64,000 bases of DNA, taken from contig FWCC01000137.1 of NCBI GenBank assembly GCA_900169235.1, positions 62,001-126,000 on the forward strand, written 5' to 3'. The notes under the pieces are model-generated. The model did not search any database, was not told where the DNA came from, and worked only from the letters and a program-made list of their open reading frames with translations. Shown here piece after piece: positions 43,859-55,954 of the stretch. The position numbers and the translations under genes are program-made. Within the stretch, counting starts at the first letter, position 1. Each line of letters starts with the position of its first letter. The stretch is from Zarea fungicola. Lineage: Eukaryota > Ascomycota > Sordariomycetes > Hypocreales > Cordycipitaceae.

Positions 43859-46800
43859 CTATTTACCCTTATTTCGCCGCGTCTTTTTATTCCAGCAGTC
43901 GTTGAACGCATCCTCCACAATGGCCCAGTCATCCTCGTAAACATGCCCAACAAAGAAGACCTTGAGGTTGAGTTCCACCGTCACCACCTTTGAGTAGTTG
44001 ATTCTGGCCTCGTCCGGCAGCACTTCACCTTCTGCCGTCATCTCCACACGCACCGGGCGGTATCCGAGCCGCCGCTCCTCATCAAGCTTGACATATGCCG
44101 TGCCACGTTCGTAGACAACACCGTGTTTTTCAGGCCGGACACCCGCCTTGTTAGTACCTCTACGCCCATATGTAACAATTGGTCTTCATCTGTAGTTAGC
44201 TCCTGATGCAAAAAAAAAAAAAAAAGCGCTCAACTTACAGACACAGGCAGTGGCCCACATCGCTGGAAATGATGATGAATCGCCGAATGCCGACATAAAT
44301 CGGGTTGCCATACCGGTCCACCACTGTTGCTCCACCCGATGATGATGATTCTGACGCATCTCTCATGGCCCCCTGTGGTTCGGGCCAGTATATCTTGAAT
44401 ATCTAAAAAAGAAGAGAGGAAAAAAAACCAACGGTTAGCATCGCAGGTAATTTGTAAAGGGGCCAACAGACGAACTTGTCCTGGTTGAAATCGCCCGGAA
44501 TACTCTACTTGATATCCTGTGATGATCTCATTAGCCATGTGCTGTCTGTCTACACCAGGTAGAACGAGATTTTTAATACTTGGATCGAGATCCGTATAGT
44601 CCCCTAGCAAATGCGGGGATAGAAAGCTATCTATTCCCGGAGGATTCTGCTCTGGCTCAGACTCCCGTATGTTTGACGTGGTCTCGTTCCAATCACCTGG
44701 TCGAAGAGGTTCTTGACCCTCATGCACGTTGTTATGTTCATCCTCATCTCTGGAAAAGAGTTGGTCCTCCTCACTCCAATCCTCAATCACAAGCCGAAAT
44801 GTTGCTTCTGAGTCGGATACACTTTTCCCTGTCAGCTTCAGGCCGTTCAAAATGCCAATCTTGACATCCTTTTTGAAAATCTCAAACTGGTTGTCACTAC
44901 CAGGCCTCAGAAGAGTGATAGAATCCACGCCAGGGCCCGTCAACCGGAAAATGATCCCTTTGGACTGGTCAGACTGGACCAAGCCAATCTCTTGTTTGAG
45001 CTGATCTAGCGTATAGTCGGAGAACAGACCCTTCGGATACCACGCATACTCAATGTAATCTGGCACCCGGCTCGTGATAACCGTGAATAGCATCCGCACG
45101 CGGGGCTTTGCCCTGGGCACAGCGGTACGGCTGCCTGTTTGGTGAGTTTCCTCGTCTTTGGCACTGCTTTGGCCAACATCGTCTGTTTCAGCTGGCTCTG
45201 CTGTGGCGGCTAGCTGAGCCGGTTGGGTGGCCTGGTGATAGGAAGGCATCGCCGTTTCTTCACGCAATCTGGTTTCTAGGCCCTCTGAGTCATCTGTCGC
45301 ATAGAGTTGATCCTTCGTCATAGAACTTGTTTCCGACGACAGGCTCCGTGTTGTTCGCGCGTTTGTAAGAAGTTCTGTTGGATGCATATCATCAAATCCG
45401 ATATCCTCTTCATCCTGCACCAGGGGGCTCCTGCTCTGCTGCTGACCTCTCGGTCTCGCTGTTTCGTGCCGTACACCGTGAGGATTCTTTCCCCGACGAT
45501 CAGTAAACCTACTGGTTTGCTGCTGGGCAGATGACCCGCCAGCTTCGTTCGGGTACTTTGTACTGGATTTGTCTCTGGTTGACCTGGTTCGCCGCTGAGT
45601 TGATAGCGTGCCATCCTCGGTCTGGTAGACTGTATCGGCTGACCTGATCTGTGTCTGACCTTGGCCCACGGTAATTTCTGATCCGCGAGGCACTTTGAGG
45701 GTAGCGCCACCAACCTTGATAGTAGCATAGTCTTCTGCACCGCTGTCCGATGATGAGTGTGCGCTGCCGGTGGTGCGACCGGGACGCGACTCACTGTCGT
45801 CCCGGTTTGACTGACTCCTGGGATTGCGTCGACTAGCCTTTCGCAGCATCTCGGCGGTGAGAGGAATCGTAGGCCCGCTGCTACCAGCAGCTTGATAATA
45901 CAGTGCGTCCCTGGTTTTAGGCTCCATGTAGTAATGCTCTCTGTACTCCATACCACCATGCTCGGACAGCCTGCGTTGTATGCTGGATTCATACTCCTGG
46001 TGATTATAACGATACATGTCGTTGGCTGATTGCGTATAGGACGCTTTGGGAGCCGTTCTGTGGCGTGGCGGAGGACTGACGGGACGGCGAAAAGCTCCAG
46101 TCTGCTGAGGAGCAGCCGACATGGGACGCTGAGGAATGCCAGGAGGAGGCGGCATCTTCCTGCGGTCTTCATTGTCTCTCGCCTTGTGAGAGGCACGACG
46201 GATGATATTGGGTGCCGATGCCGACGCATCGCCCAGCTCCTCTGGACTATAACCGGACAAGTTTCGTTTTTGACCGGCCAGGCTTCTCGTGGCTGAGGGG
46301 CTGCTGAAGTCAAGTCTAGATTTCCAGTGATCGCTGGCCGGATGATATGAAGGGTCTTTACCCTTGTTTTGGGAAGACCTCTCGTGCTCGGTTGCGGGTG
46401 GGTCGATGTCCTTAAAACGAAAGTTATCGAATGTGATTTCCTCACTCGCTCTGAGAGGTGCCTGGTCTCCTCCGAGATAACTATATCGCGTTATAGGCTC
46501 TTCTTGTGATTTAGTTGCCCGACCAATAGTCCTACTACTGCCATAGCTTTCCATATCACTGATGCTCATGTTCCCGGTCCGAATCATCTGTTGTCCTAAT
46601 ATAACCTCAGTAAATAGTCACAACCAGAATGCACACCGTGATTTACATACCTCGAAGAACCCGGGTTGTGGCAGCATATGTTCCAATCTCCTCCTCACTC
46701 AATACTCGTAAGACAATGACAAAGCCATCCCGTTCCTCAAACCGTTCCTTGCCAATAGTGAGAGCTTCTGGACTGACCAAGCTCCGACTGATTTGTGTCC

Positions 46801-49505
46801 AGCGTGCACCGGGAGGGACCTCCTGTAGTCTCTTATCCTCGTGCGGAGCAACACCTTCGCGAATAGGGTTTGCCTCCTCAGGGAATTTTGTGCTTGGCTG
46901 CTTTAAAATGCCCCTAAGGGGTTTGTCGTCATGCTTGTCTTGAAGAGGCGAAACCACTCGTGGATGCTTAGTACTAACAGGGAAATGGGTTGCATTGCCA
47001 TCAACGTCAGTTGGAGGATCTCGTTGATCAACGGGCTGGATAGTGGCAATGTTGCGAGAGCTGGGGAGAGGGGCAGGCTTGGGAGGAGCTTTGCGCTCAG
47101 AAGCAGTAAGCTCATTTGTCTCGGTCTTGCGCTTGCGACCTTTGACTGGTTCAGGAGCCGGAGTGGGATCTGCTGCAGCAACATCGCCCGTGTCATTGTG
47201 CACTCGCTTCATGTGGTCTCGAAGATTCCACTGTCTAGGGAAGCCAAGGCCGGGCTGGGAGCGCTCACAACCGTCATATGTGCACAGGAATGGCGTGTTG
47301 CCGTGGCCGTGTAAGCCATGTGCCTCTCGCTTCTTTGAGTAGACTCCGTCATAAAAAGGTGAACTGCTGGCTTCATCGAGAGCCTGGTTATTCTCTGCAG
47401 AGCCAGCGACGCCGGATCCAGCCTCTTTGGCATTAATGGTTCGGATAGCTCCGCTGTCAGCCTCGTCTTGTTTGGATGGCTGTGTTGTGGAAGATTTTGG
47501 TTCATCCGTCGCTGAATGATACCCTTGCGGATCTTCAATGTTATCTGGAGGATCATGGCTAACCGTAGCTCGGCGGCTCTGCTGTTCAAGTATAGACTGA
47601 AGAATCGGGTCCTTCTCGAGGTTTGCGGCCCCCGCTTTGAAAACCATGGAGTCAAATGCATTAGCAGATGAGATGCTCTCATCTCCTAGATCAAGCAGCT
47701 TATAAGCCTCTCCCATAAAGTTGAGTTCAACTGAACCGAGCTGTGGAGGCTCGCTGCGCTCCTCGACCGCCGAGTCTGCGCCTGATTGAAATGGTCGCAC
47801 CGCCTCTTCGAACACATCCTTGATTGTACTTCTGCTCCGAGGCTGTGACCCATTGATGCTGGTGTGTACACTTGCAGCATCATCGGGAATCCCATCCTGA
47901 TAACTTGGAAGTGACTTGAGGGCCAGGGATCTCAGATGGCCTGCGAGGTGATCCTCGAGACGGCTTTCAACTTCAGATTCTTCCTGGCCACAGAGTGGGC
48001 ATGACGAAAACAGAGCCCCAGTTCTGCGGCTATTCCTATTTGCGATCGTGCGTAGTTGCCGGTCGTTGAGCTTGGTATTATGCACCTGCCGCATGTGTCC
48101 CATATACTCTTCGAGTTCGGAGAATGAACCAATTTCACACCGTAAAGAGCAGTACCAAAACTTCTTATGTTGGTGTAAATGGCCGAGCCACTCCTCGCTG
48201 TGAGTGTAAAGAATGTCTGGCTGGTCGCAGTCTTCAAAAAGACACACGTATGGTTCTAGGTCACCCCGGACATGGTTTCTAGAGAACTATTTATTAGTAC
48301 GTTCCCAGACCGCGACAGCACTAAAATCTATAGGTACTGACTGCCACTTTCGAGTATCAAAAACTTCCGCGGCTGGAAGAGCATGAAGGCAAAATGGACA
48401 AGTAATCTCTCCTATCTTTTGAAGGTGCGACGCCAGTAAGTCCTGAAGGCCTGACTCGGTGTTCGTTTTTGCCGCCTCCTCCGTTTGTTGACTTTTGAAC
48501 TGCTCATAAGCTCGCTTGGCTGCGAAGCCAGGAGCCGATGGGTACACTAGGGCTTGATGCTTGCCTGATGCAATTGTTCTGCTCACCGAGACCTTTGATG
48601 GTGTTGTAGACGTCATTTTGTAGTTTTCGGCGACCAAAGTTGTTGCACTCTTAACCTGAGAGGCGGCTAGTCTGGACGCCGGCCTCTTCTTGTCTTGTTG
48701 ATTTGGCTTCTCAGTTGCTAAAGGTGCAGCTGTCGGTTGAGCGCCAGGCAGTTTGATTGAGACTGGCGAAATAATCCCTTTAAACTGACTATATGTATTT
48801 CCTGCTCGATATCTTCTATACATGATTTGCTTCCGCCGGAGGAGCATGGAACGAACAAGACGGCTTCGAATTGCGTCGCTAACATGTGGAAACCTATCCG
48901 CAATGTAATGTTCGAAAATGCGCACCAGGAGCGGCTCAACATTTTTGCCCTCGTCATCTTTGATCTGGAAATCACTCGCCTTGAGACGTTGAGCTTCTTT
49001 ACTAGCCCGACGGATAGTGTTAGATATCTTGTTAAGTCGAGTGATCTCAGCTGCAATTTCTAGGAAACAACCCTCCAACCGTTTATCTGAGATACGTTCT
49101 GGATCTAATGTCGAAGAATCTGCGACTGTGGCAAGGGAATTGGAGTCTAAAGTTGTCAACTGATGTTTCTGAGACTGAAAGGTAAAGACCCAGGAGTCAG
49201 AGACAGTGGTGAAACGTACAGATTCGAACACGATAGTTTAGTGACTCCAGTAGACCGGTCACGATATTCTGGACTTCCGGGGTATATCGCAGACGATGAT
49301 CCATAGACGCTGCGCCAGGCGCGAATACCCCGATGCTTGCAGCCCAGCTTGAGAACCTCGCAAGCTGATCTTCAACCATTGAGAGCTCTCGCGGATGAAC
49401 AGCATCGGCCCGGACGAGACAGGACTGGAAGGACTCCAGACACTGATGGGCAGAAGCAGCCACAGTCGGTGCCTCTGGCGCTGTGCTTGGGTCCGAGTCA
49501 ACCAT
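43859..49505 (-). CDS. Large C2H2 zinc-finger protein with DUF8035-like and DUF6590-like domains, about 1775 residues
   Basis: Six exons: 49220-49505, 48342-49146, 46651-48278, 44476-46595, 44239-44402 and 43859-44183. Their sum is divisible by three. The first intron is uncertain (GTACGT donor with TTTAG acceptor, or a nearby pair). The N-terminal region is helical. Then come CPFCLHALPAA, HVRGDLEPYVCLFEDC, WYCSLRCEIG, HMRQVH and CPLCGQ, a string of C2H2-like fingers. A further finger follows (CTYDGCERS, HMKRVH). RWTQISRSLVSPEAL begins a DUF8035-like segment. A long disordered region contains KVGGATLKVPRGSEIT. The last 200 residues match DUF6590: RFQPGQIFKIYW, YGNPIYVGIRRFIII and LPIVTYGRRGT, completed only by splicing. 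Function is unknown; nuclear localisation is inferred. It is divergent from the DUF7580-like/S8 gene, 380 bp away. Confidence 0.7.
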
Positions 49506-49884
49506 GCTGACAAGCCGGCAAAGCCAAAGATGGGAGGAGGACCTGAGATGATATTATTCTTGACACCTTGAGAGCTTTATTACGCCCTGTGGCCCCATTA
49601 TCTTTGCCTCGCCTGATGGACTGGTGGGTTGCAAGGGCCGGGCCGCACCTAGCGCTCTCGACCAGATTCGAGCTGCAGTCGATGCGGGGTACCAGTCAGT
49701 CCCAAGCTGAGGTTCAGCTACCGGATCAGCAGCCTCATCTCCCATCTTACGCCTACCAACTCTGTCACACGGAAAATATCCTTCTGTCTGGACGAACTTC
49801 CAATAAACCGTCGCACAAGTCCATCAGTCAGCTTAGGCATGGCCATCAGAGCATCTCATAAGCAAGCAGCACCCGGCTAGCGAG
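49506..49884. promoter_or_regulatory. Shared promoter of the zinc-finger and S8 protease genes
   Basis: Only 379 bp separate the two divergent starts (49505 and 49885). The layout suggests co-regulation. No specific element was identified. Confidence 0.4.
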
Positions 49885-52800
49885 ATGGACATATCATCAG
49901 ATGCAAAAGGCGGAACTGGGCAAGTCTTGCTCCTCAGTGCGGTCGGAACAGTCCTGCAAATGGCCAAAATAGCTCGAATAAACGAACCAAATGAAGAACT
50001 CAAAGTCTTTTATAGCCACCTAAGTCTGCACTGCTTCAGACTGCAAGAGCAACTTACACGCGCACAACAGGCTTTCTCTCCCATCAAAAAGGACCTGGTA
50101 GGCCATGCACTAGGCTGCCTCGGTACTCTAATTCATCAATACGACCCTAACGAGCGTACACGGTACACCATTACGCCAGAGGTTAATCTCAGGACGCTCT
50201 GTATCGCTTGGGACGAGACAAGCAGCAGGCACAACGAAAAAGAAAACCTTGGATTCGTTCGCTTCTGGCTCAAACCCGGGGGCTCTGAGGAGCTTAGACG
50301 CGGTTTGGATGCGGCGCTGGAGAGCTGTGCAGATGAACTCGATAGACTGCAGCCCGAACAACCTGCAATGAGGTCTGTTCCTACATTTACATGTCCCGAG
50401 AGTAGCGAACCGCCGTATACGGTGCGCAAAGCCGCCAAGTCCATCTTTGACGCGTTGATGGGCTGCAAGGGTTGCTCATGCCCTACGCAGCACGATTATA
50501 AAGCCAAACTCGAACTTGGAACATATCGCAGTCCCATGAAGAAGCGCACTGTCAAATCGGCTCGAAGATTGGCACGAAACGGTCGTGGCGATGATGTGAG
50601 CGGCAACCTCGAACTAGACATGTTTCTCTCCATGGAGCGAGGCTGGCATGAGGTCCGTGTCCAAACAGCTAAAGAAAGCGTCGTTCGGTTTGGACCGCCA
50701 TCGACCGAATCTGCACATAGCATAATTGAACCGTGCGTGAAGGTTGAGAGGCTATGCAGGCCGATTATGAAAACGAGAGCAATGCAGCGTCTTGTCCTAA
50801 AGCTGAACGGGGGTCAACTCTTCGAGATGGGGCTCGAGAAGAGCAACTTTCAGATCAACCATAAAGCTGAGCCGATTTCTCTCTTGCAGTGTTTTGAGGA
50901 TCGACCAGAATTCTTCACAGAGAAGACACAACGTATCCTGCTGCTCATCATCGGCTACACAGTGCTTCATCTTCACGGTACTTCATGGCTTCAGCCAGGT
51001 TGGGGCTCATCGAACATCAAGTTCTTCCAAACTACGTCTCGCAAGACTCCACTGCGACCGTTCATTGAAGCTCAGCTGTCTAAGGATAACCCCTCCGGCC
51101 ATGGTGCTTCAGCTATAGGAGACTATGTGGATGTTGATGATGACATGTCGGACGAACTAGATTCAGGGCATTGCTGTCCGGAAGTCATTGCACTGGCTGT
51201 TGTCTTGATGGAGGTGTACTTTGCTAAGCCGTTCAGCAGATTGGCAGCCATGCATGATATCCAGCTGATTCAAACCCGAAGCGGTCGAATTACCCTTATG
51301 GATGTGGACCAGGTATTTGAGGGAGACGAGGAAGGCGAGGAAGGGTGGCGGTCGCAAATCCCCGAGGACTCGCCTCTACTCGCGGCTATAGTTAACTGTC
51401 TAAACCCAGAGTTGTGGGAGGACGACGACAGGCAGCCGCTCGCTAGTGCAACGCTGAGATCAAGGATGTATCAAAAGGTGGTTCGGCCGCTGGAAATACA
51501 CTTGACTAACGGTTTCAGTAACATCCAGTTGGATGGAGTCGATCAATATGCGAGGAATATAGATTTCGGCAAATGGGGTAAAGCCATGTCTAACGAAGTA
51601 CCAAAGGACTGGGCAGCCCAGTTATACCAGCGGGAGATTTCACCGATTCATCCGTCACCACACCCAAAATTTACATTAGTTTCCCCGGGACAATATGCCA
51701 TCTCGGCTGATAGTTGGAAAAATCTGTATCTTAACCGTTATTCAACATGGGATGCTGATTTGCCATCGATTAAAGACGAAGAATATAGAGCGCTTCAGTT
51801 CTTTGACGATGAAGCCGATGACGGGGAGCAATCCGCGATCGAGTAAATAACTCTGACAATCTATCATTAAGATGCATTCCGCTGACCACAACGCCTCCCA
51901 GAACCAAAAAATACGAGAGATGGAAGTCCGAATACTGCAAAGTCTATGAGAAATTTGTCGCCAGCTACCTTGCTGGACATTCATCACAACCTGTCAAAGT
52001 AGCAATTCTCGACACAGGCATTGACAGGGACCACATCGCCTTCGAAGCGCGCGAGGATAACCTGAAAGGCAAGCGGAACTGCTACAACGATACGCAGAAG
52101 AACGTACCAGACGCCCACGGGCATGGGACTTTTACGGCGAACCTCATTCTCGACTATTCACCCGATGTCTCTCTATATGTGATCAAAATCGCAGACCGGG
52201 AGAATGCCAGACCAGAAGCCAGGATTGTGGCAGATGTAAGAATTCCGGCCGCCATCTGCTTTCCTTCTTTTTGAAGCTCATCATAAATATGTACAGGCAA
52301 TCAATCACGCCGTCGACAAGTGGGATGTGGATATTTTATCCATGTCATTTGGCTGGCCATCCACCGATTTTGACGGACACGACGCCGTCGAAGCTGCCAT
52401 TGACAATGCCGCCGCCAAGAAAGTGCTCATGTTTGCCGCTGCCTCCAACGCCGGCGGCCGACGGGGGCGAGCCTATCCGGCGAGCAGTGCGCAGGTCATC
52501 TGTGTGCACTCGACAGATACGAACGGGAGTGCATCTGGCTTCAGTCCGACAGCCGAGTCCGGTACCGTCAACATTGCCACAGTCGGCGAGTCGGTGCAGT
52601 CAGCGTGGCCGATGTTGCTATGCCGGGGCGGGACCGAGTCATCAGGCCGCAGTGGCCTGCTGTGCACGAAGACGCGGTCGGGTACGTCGTACGCGACGCC
52701 TATTGTCGCGGGCACGGCGGCATTTCTGCTACAATACGCGCGGCTGCACCTCTCCGAAGCTGAAGCGCGTTCGCTGAAGCGGAGGGAGAAGATGGAGGCC

Positions 52801-52947
52801 GTGCTGAGGCGGTGCGCTATCAGCGGCCCGGGCTACCAGCCGCGGGACGGATATCATTACGTCCATCTGAGCCTGGATAAGCATAACTTGTTTGGGGGGG
52901 AGTTGGCTTGGGTCAGCTACGAAATTTCAAGGGCCATGAAGTCATAG
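49885..52947 (+). CDS. DUF7580-like domain fused to a subtilisin (S8) peptidase
   Basis: Exons 49885-51842, 51902-52235 and 52297-52947 give 980 residues. The first intron (59 bp, GTAAAT donor, GCTGAC branch, CCCAG acceptor) removes what would be a stop after residue 653 and fuses the two halves. A shorter 29-bp alternative also keeps frame but is too small. Residues 1-650 resemble the DUF7580-type regulatory region (LQEQLTRAQQAF, CFEDRPEFFTEKTQRILLLI, VLHLHGTSWLQPGW, CCPEVIALAVVLMEVY). The S8 catalytic residues are present: Asp690 (AILDTGID), His727 (HGHGTF), Asn815 (AAASNAGG) and Ser895 (GTSYATP). There is no signal peptide or propeptide, so the protease is probably cytosolic and controlled by the N-terminal region. 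Fungal NLR-like and incompatibility proteins, such as HET-Q2, use S8 domains in this way. Confidence 0.8.
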
Positions 52948-53333
52948 CCTGCGCTGTTTGTAAAATATGCCAGAGCGTAAGCACTAATGAGGAACAGGCG
53001 ACGATATATTTGTAAATAAATCAGAAATAAAACTAAATTTGACAGGGAAAAACCTAGTCATTTGTTACTGGAACATGTAGTTCCTACTCTCCTTGCTACC
53101 TCTCTATACAGGCATCGTCCGTTCCAAGAACTCGGACTCGCGATGCAACAGCATGATGTTTTGCTAAAGTCAGAGCCCATAGATCTGGATGTGTTTATAA
53201 AGCAGATACAAGGCCTTGAAGCACTAAAAGGATAGAATTTATTTACTGCACCAACTTTGAAACTAGACTTCCCAGGGTCTTCTTTTCTGTCCTGCTCACT
53301 TCGTGCCCCTCGTGCTGATCCGGCCTCATACGT
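52948..53333. other. Intergenic, convergent 3' flanks
   Basis: This 386-bp gap lies between the S8 gene and the small secreted protein gene. Nothing else was seen. Confidence 0.5.
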
Positions 53334-53702
53334 CTAGCAGCCCAAAAACTTCTGGTCCAAACGAGTGGTCCAAGCCATAAACTCGCAGGAGCCCTGTCGT
53401 GTAACGATACAGCAATAAAACTGCCTGTTGGGTTTCAAGTCCTGGGTAAAATGTCCATGTGGCGTCTTGTAATCCAGAAAGCGATACATTTTCGAAACAT
53501 GGGCACTGTAGCCGGACTTGCAGCTCAGTGTGCAAGAGTTCTCATCACTGCAATTTCCACTGCATATTTCATGCCCATCATCGACAAGGGTAAACCAGCC
53601 GTTGTGGGTGGTGCAGCCGAAGTTGAATTCTGCTTGAACGTGCACGCAGGCAGTAGCAGTGGCAGCAAGTGCAAGAATGGATAAGCCAGCTGGCAGAAGC
53701 AT
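53334..53702 (-). CDS. Small secreted cysteine-rich protein, 122 residues
   Basis: ATG 53702 opens a single exon. The first 18 residues (MLLPAGLSILALAATATA) form a clear signal peptide. The mature part has ten Cys, including a CxxxC-type cluster (HEICSGNCSDENSCTLSC) and a CC pair near the end, which suggests disulfide bonds. Size and composition match effector-like secreted proteins of fungi. No known family was recognised. The low-complexity-free mature part and the preserved signal sequence argue that it is real. Confidence 0.65.
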   Translation of the reverse strand: MLLPAGLSILALAATATACVHVQAEFNFGCTTHNGWFTLVDDGHEICSGNCSDENSCTLSCKSGYSAHVSKMYRFLDYKTPHGHFTQDLKPNRQFYCCIVTRQGSCEFMAWTTRLDQKFLGC

Positions 53703-54734
53703 TGCGGATCTGTCTCGTGTTCTGATTCTGGGGGCAAATGTGTTGTGGGTTCGTAAAACTTGTATTATTTCATGTAATGGAGGGATGTCTGGCTGAAAAG
53801 AAAACTGGAATATGATAGAGGATAGTGTTGCTTGAAAGCAATCTGGGTAAAGGAGCTAGTTTTATAGCCGGCAACCGAATACACGGACCAAGGCTTGAGC
53901 AAGCCTTTACCCTGTCTATTCTGGGTCTATCATAGGTGGATTTCTTGTTGGAAGATAACCGAATATTCGAATCTAGTGATTTCAGCCTCAATATATAGAG
54001 ACACACTACGTGGCTGGCCACGAATGCTACAATGTACTTGGCCTTTGACGTATGAGATTCTGGCGTATATCTTACTCACCGACAATTGAAAATTGATCTA
54101 GAAAGGTTTTAATCTGAACGTCACATTATGCTTTGGCAGCTGTGCCGTGTTATTAAGAATCTCCTTGCCCCTTCCTACATCTCGCCGACGGCGAGCCGTC
54201 CCTCAACGAGACAAATATACAATCAAATGGTGTAGATATACACGAAAGAGCAGTACAATTGATCCATAAGTTACGGAAATTGCCATAAAATTGATTAAAT
54301 AATGATCCTACGTTGCATGGTAATTATTTTTCGTGTTGCCTACTGGAGTGTTATTGAGGTGACTGTCACAGCTTGCTGTCAGGCTGAATCGACGATGCTC
54401 CAGTTTCGCCAATCCAGCGCCCTAGCGTGGGTGTTAATAAAGCTTCATCGGAGACTGCCATATCTGGCGAATAGGATGGAAACGGGAATAGGGGCTGGTA
54501 TCATCTATCCTGCAGCCGACGCGCGATCTGTCTGCGATGCCACTCCTTCTCAACATATCGACTTAGGATAGAAAATGTACTCGTTTGAATAGCAGCAAAT
54601 GCTACAATAAACCAACGCTCTAGAAAACTGTAAGGTGCAAGTCAAGATCTGTTGCGATGGATAGAAGCGGCCGAAGAAGTGCTCTACCTCATGGGGATGG
54701 CTAACAAGGCTAGGGCTGGCAAGCCAATTTAATC

Positions 54735-54758
54735 AATTTCGCCGAAATTCGCCGAAAT
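54735..54758. repeat. Palindrome and repeated CGCCGAAAT core
   Basis: AATTTCGCCGAAATT is a 15-bp palindrome around a central C. The core is repeated at once (ATTCGCCGAAAT, 54747-54758) and found inverted about 690 bp away near 55443. Confidence 0.6.
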
Positions 54759-55786
54759 AGCCGTTTATGCCGCTCAATACATGGGCTTCAATTTCCGATT
54801 GAACGTGGAAGGCTACATAACTTCTGTCGCTGCTTGCTTCGCAGTAGTCTCAACGGCCTCAAATCACAAGTGTCTTTCGCGGAAGCCCTCTGGCAAAATC
54901 AGCTGTAATAAGAAACATCTGTGGTAGAATGCTATTTAAATTGGGTCAGTAGCAGCTAGTTAGTTATTATTCCTCCCAGCGGCCGTTGTGATATCGCATC
55001 CCTGCTCCTTCCTGGTCAAGCTGAGGTTTACTCGCGGGGTTCGCATCCAATTGGACAATTATCAAGCCCCTGGAAATTTATTCTACTAAATGAAGAACTA
55101 GAGGGTAACAATTAATGCCTACTCTCTCGTTTACTAACCACCACACCCAACTACCGATAAGGCAAGCGCCGAACACTACGTGATAAACCCGGATATCACG
55201 GCAGCCACTTGAACAGTTCATACAGACTGCGCTAATGTAATTAAAGTCCTCCCATGCACTGAATGAACCAGAATTTAAATCACACGTGCCATAACGTATT
55301 ACGGTAATTTAAGCATGATGCTGACTTGTTTTATGACAGGTGGACTGGTAACATGGGACGAATTATCTAGCGTGAATAGTGACACCGAGGGCGGGCAATG
55401 AAATGCGCCGACCAGCCTCTAACCGTTAATGTGAATATTTTCAATTTCGGCGAATAGCTTTCTTCAGCCATTGTATATTTCGATACGTATGCTATGTCAG
55501 TCATAAATAATAATCTTATTCATTGCGCTCACAACAGTCGGCGCAGACTGGGGGGGTTTGTGCCTACCAGTAGTGGTGGGTGGCGATGGCGTGTTTCTTC
55601 CATCTAATTGGCAACTATACATGGCTACATGTCTGGACTACAATATTTGCACTAAACTGCACCAGAATTAAGCTTGTCTGGTCATAAAAAGCGTAGGACT
55701 TATTGGTCACGAATAGCAGATGTTGAGTTGTCCCCGTTATATGGTGTTGGGTAGATTTAATGTCTAAGCTGGCAGGCTAGCTTGCG

Positions 55787-55806
55787 TCTCTCTCTCTCTC
55801 TCTCTC
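55787..55806. repeat. (TC)10 microsatellite
   Basis: Ten TC dinucleotides run without interruption in gene-free sequence. Confidence 0.95.
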
Positions 55807-55954
55807 CCGCCACCCCCTCTTCTCTCTGTGTGGTTATTTTCCTGATTTTCCTAATTTTACTAAAGTGTTTAGAATACAATTAAAGAAAGTGAAAACAGTA
55901 AAGAAATCAAGGAAGCTGGTGAAGCAGCGGGTTGGTTTCTAGCATTTGCTTTTA

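Larger units (their letters stand above)
53703..55954. other. Long gene-free, partly AT-rich stretch
   Basis: About 2.25 kb. It contains a 15-bp palindrome AATTTCG-C-CGAAATT at 54735-54749 followed by another copy of the CGCCGAAAT core, and an inverted copy of that core near 55443. A (TC)10 microsatellite sits at 55787-55806. It may be remnant transposon sequence; no coding domain was seen. Confidence 0.45.

Noticed and set aside
54712..54726. TAGGGCTGGCAAGCC, similar to a hAT transposon end
   Set aside because: No matching inverted end, target duplication or transposase frame was found nearby.
55021..55050. GGGTTCGCATCC, partly like a tRNA B box
   Set aside because: The invariant A58 is absent and no A box or cloverleaf can be drawn.
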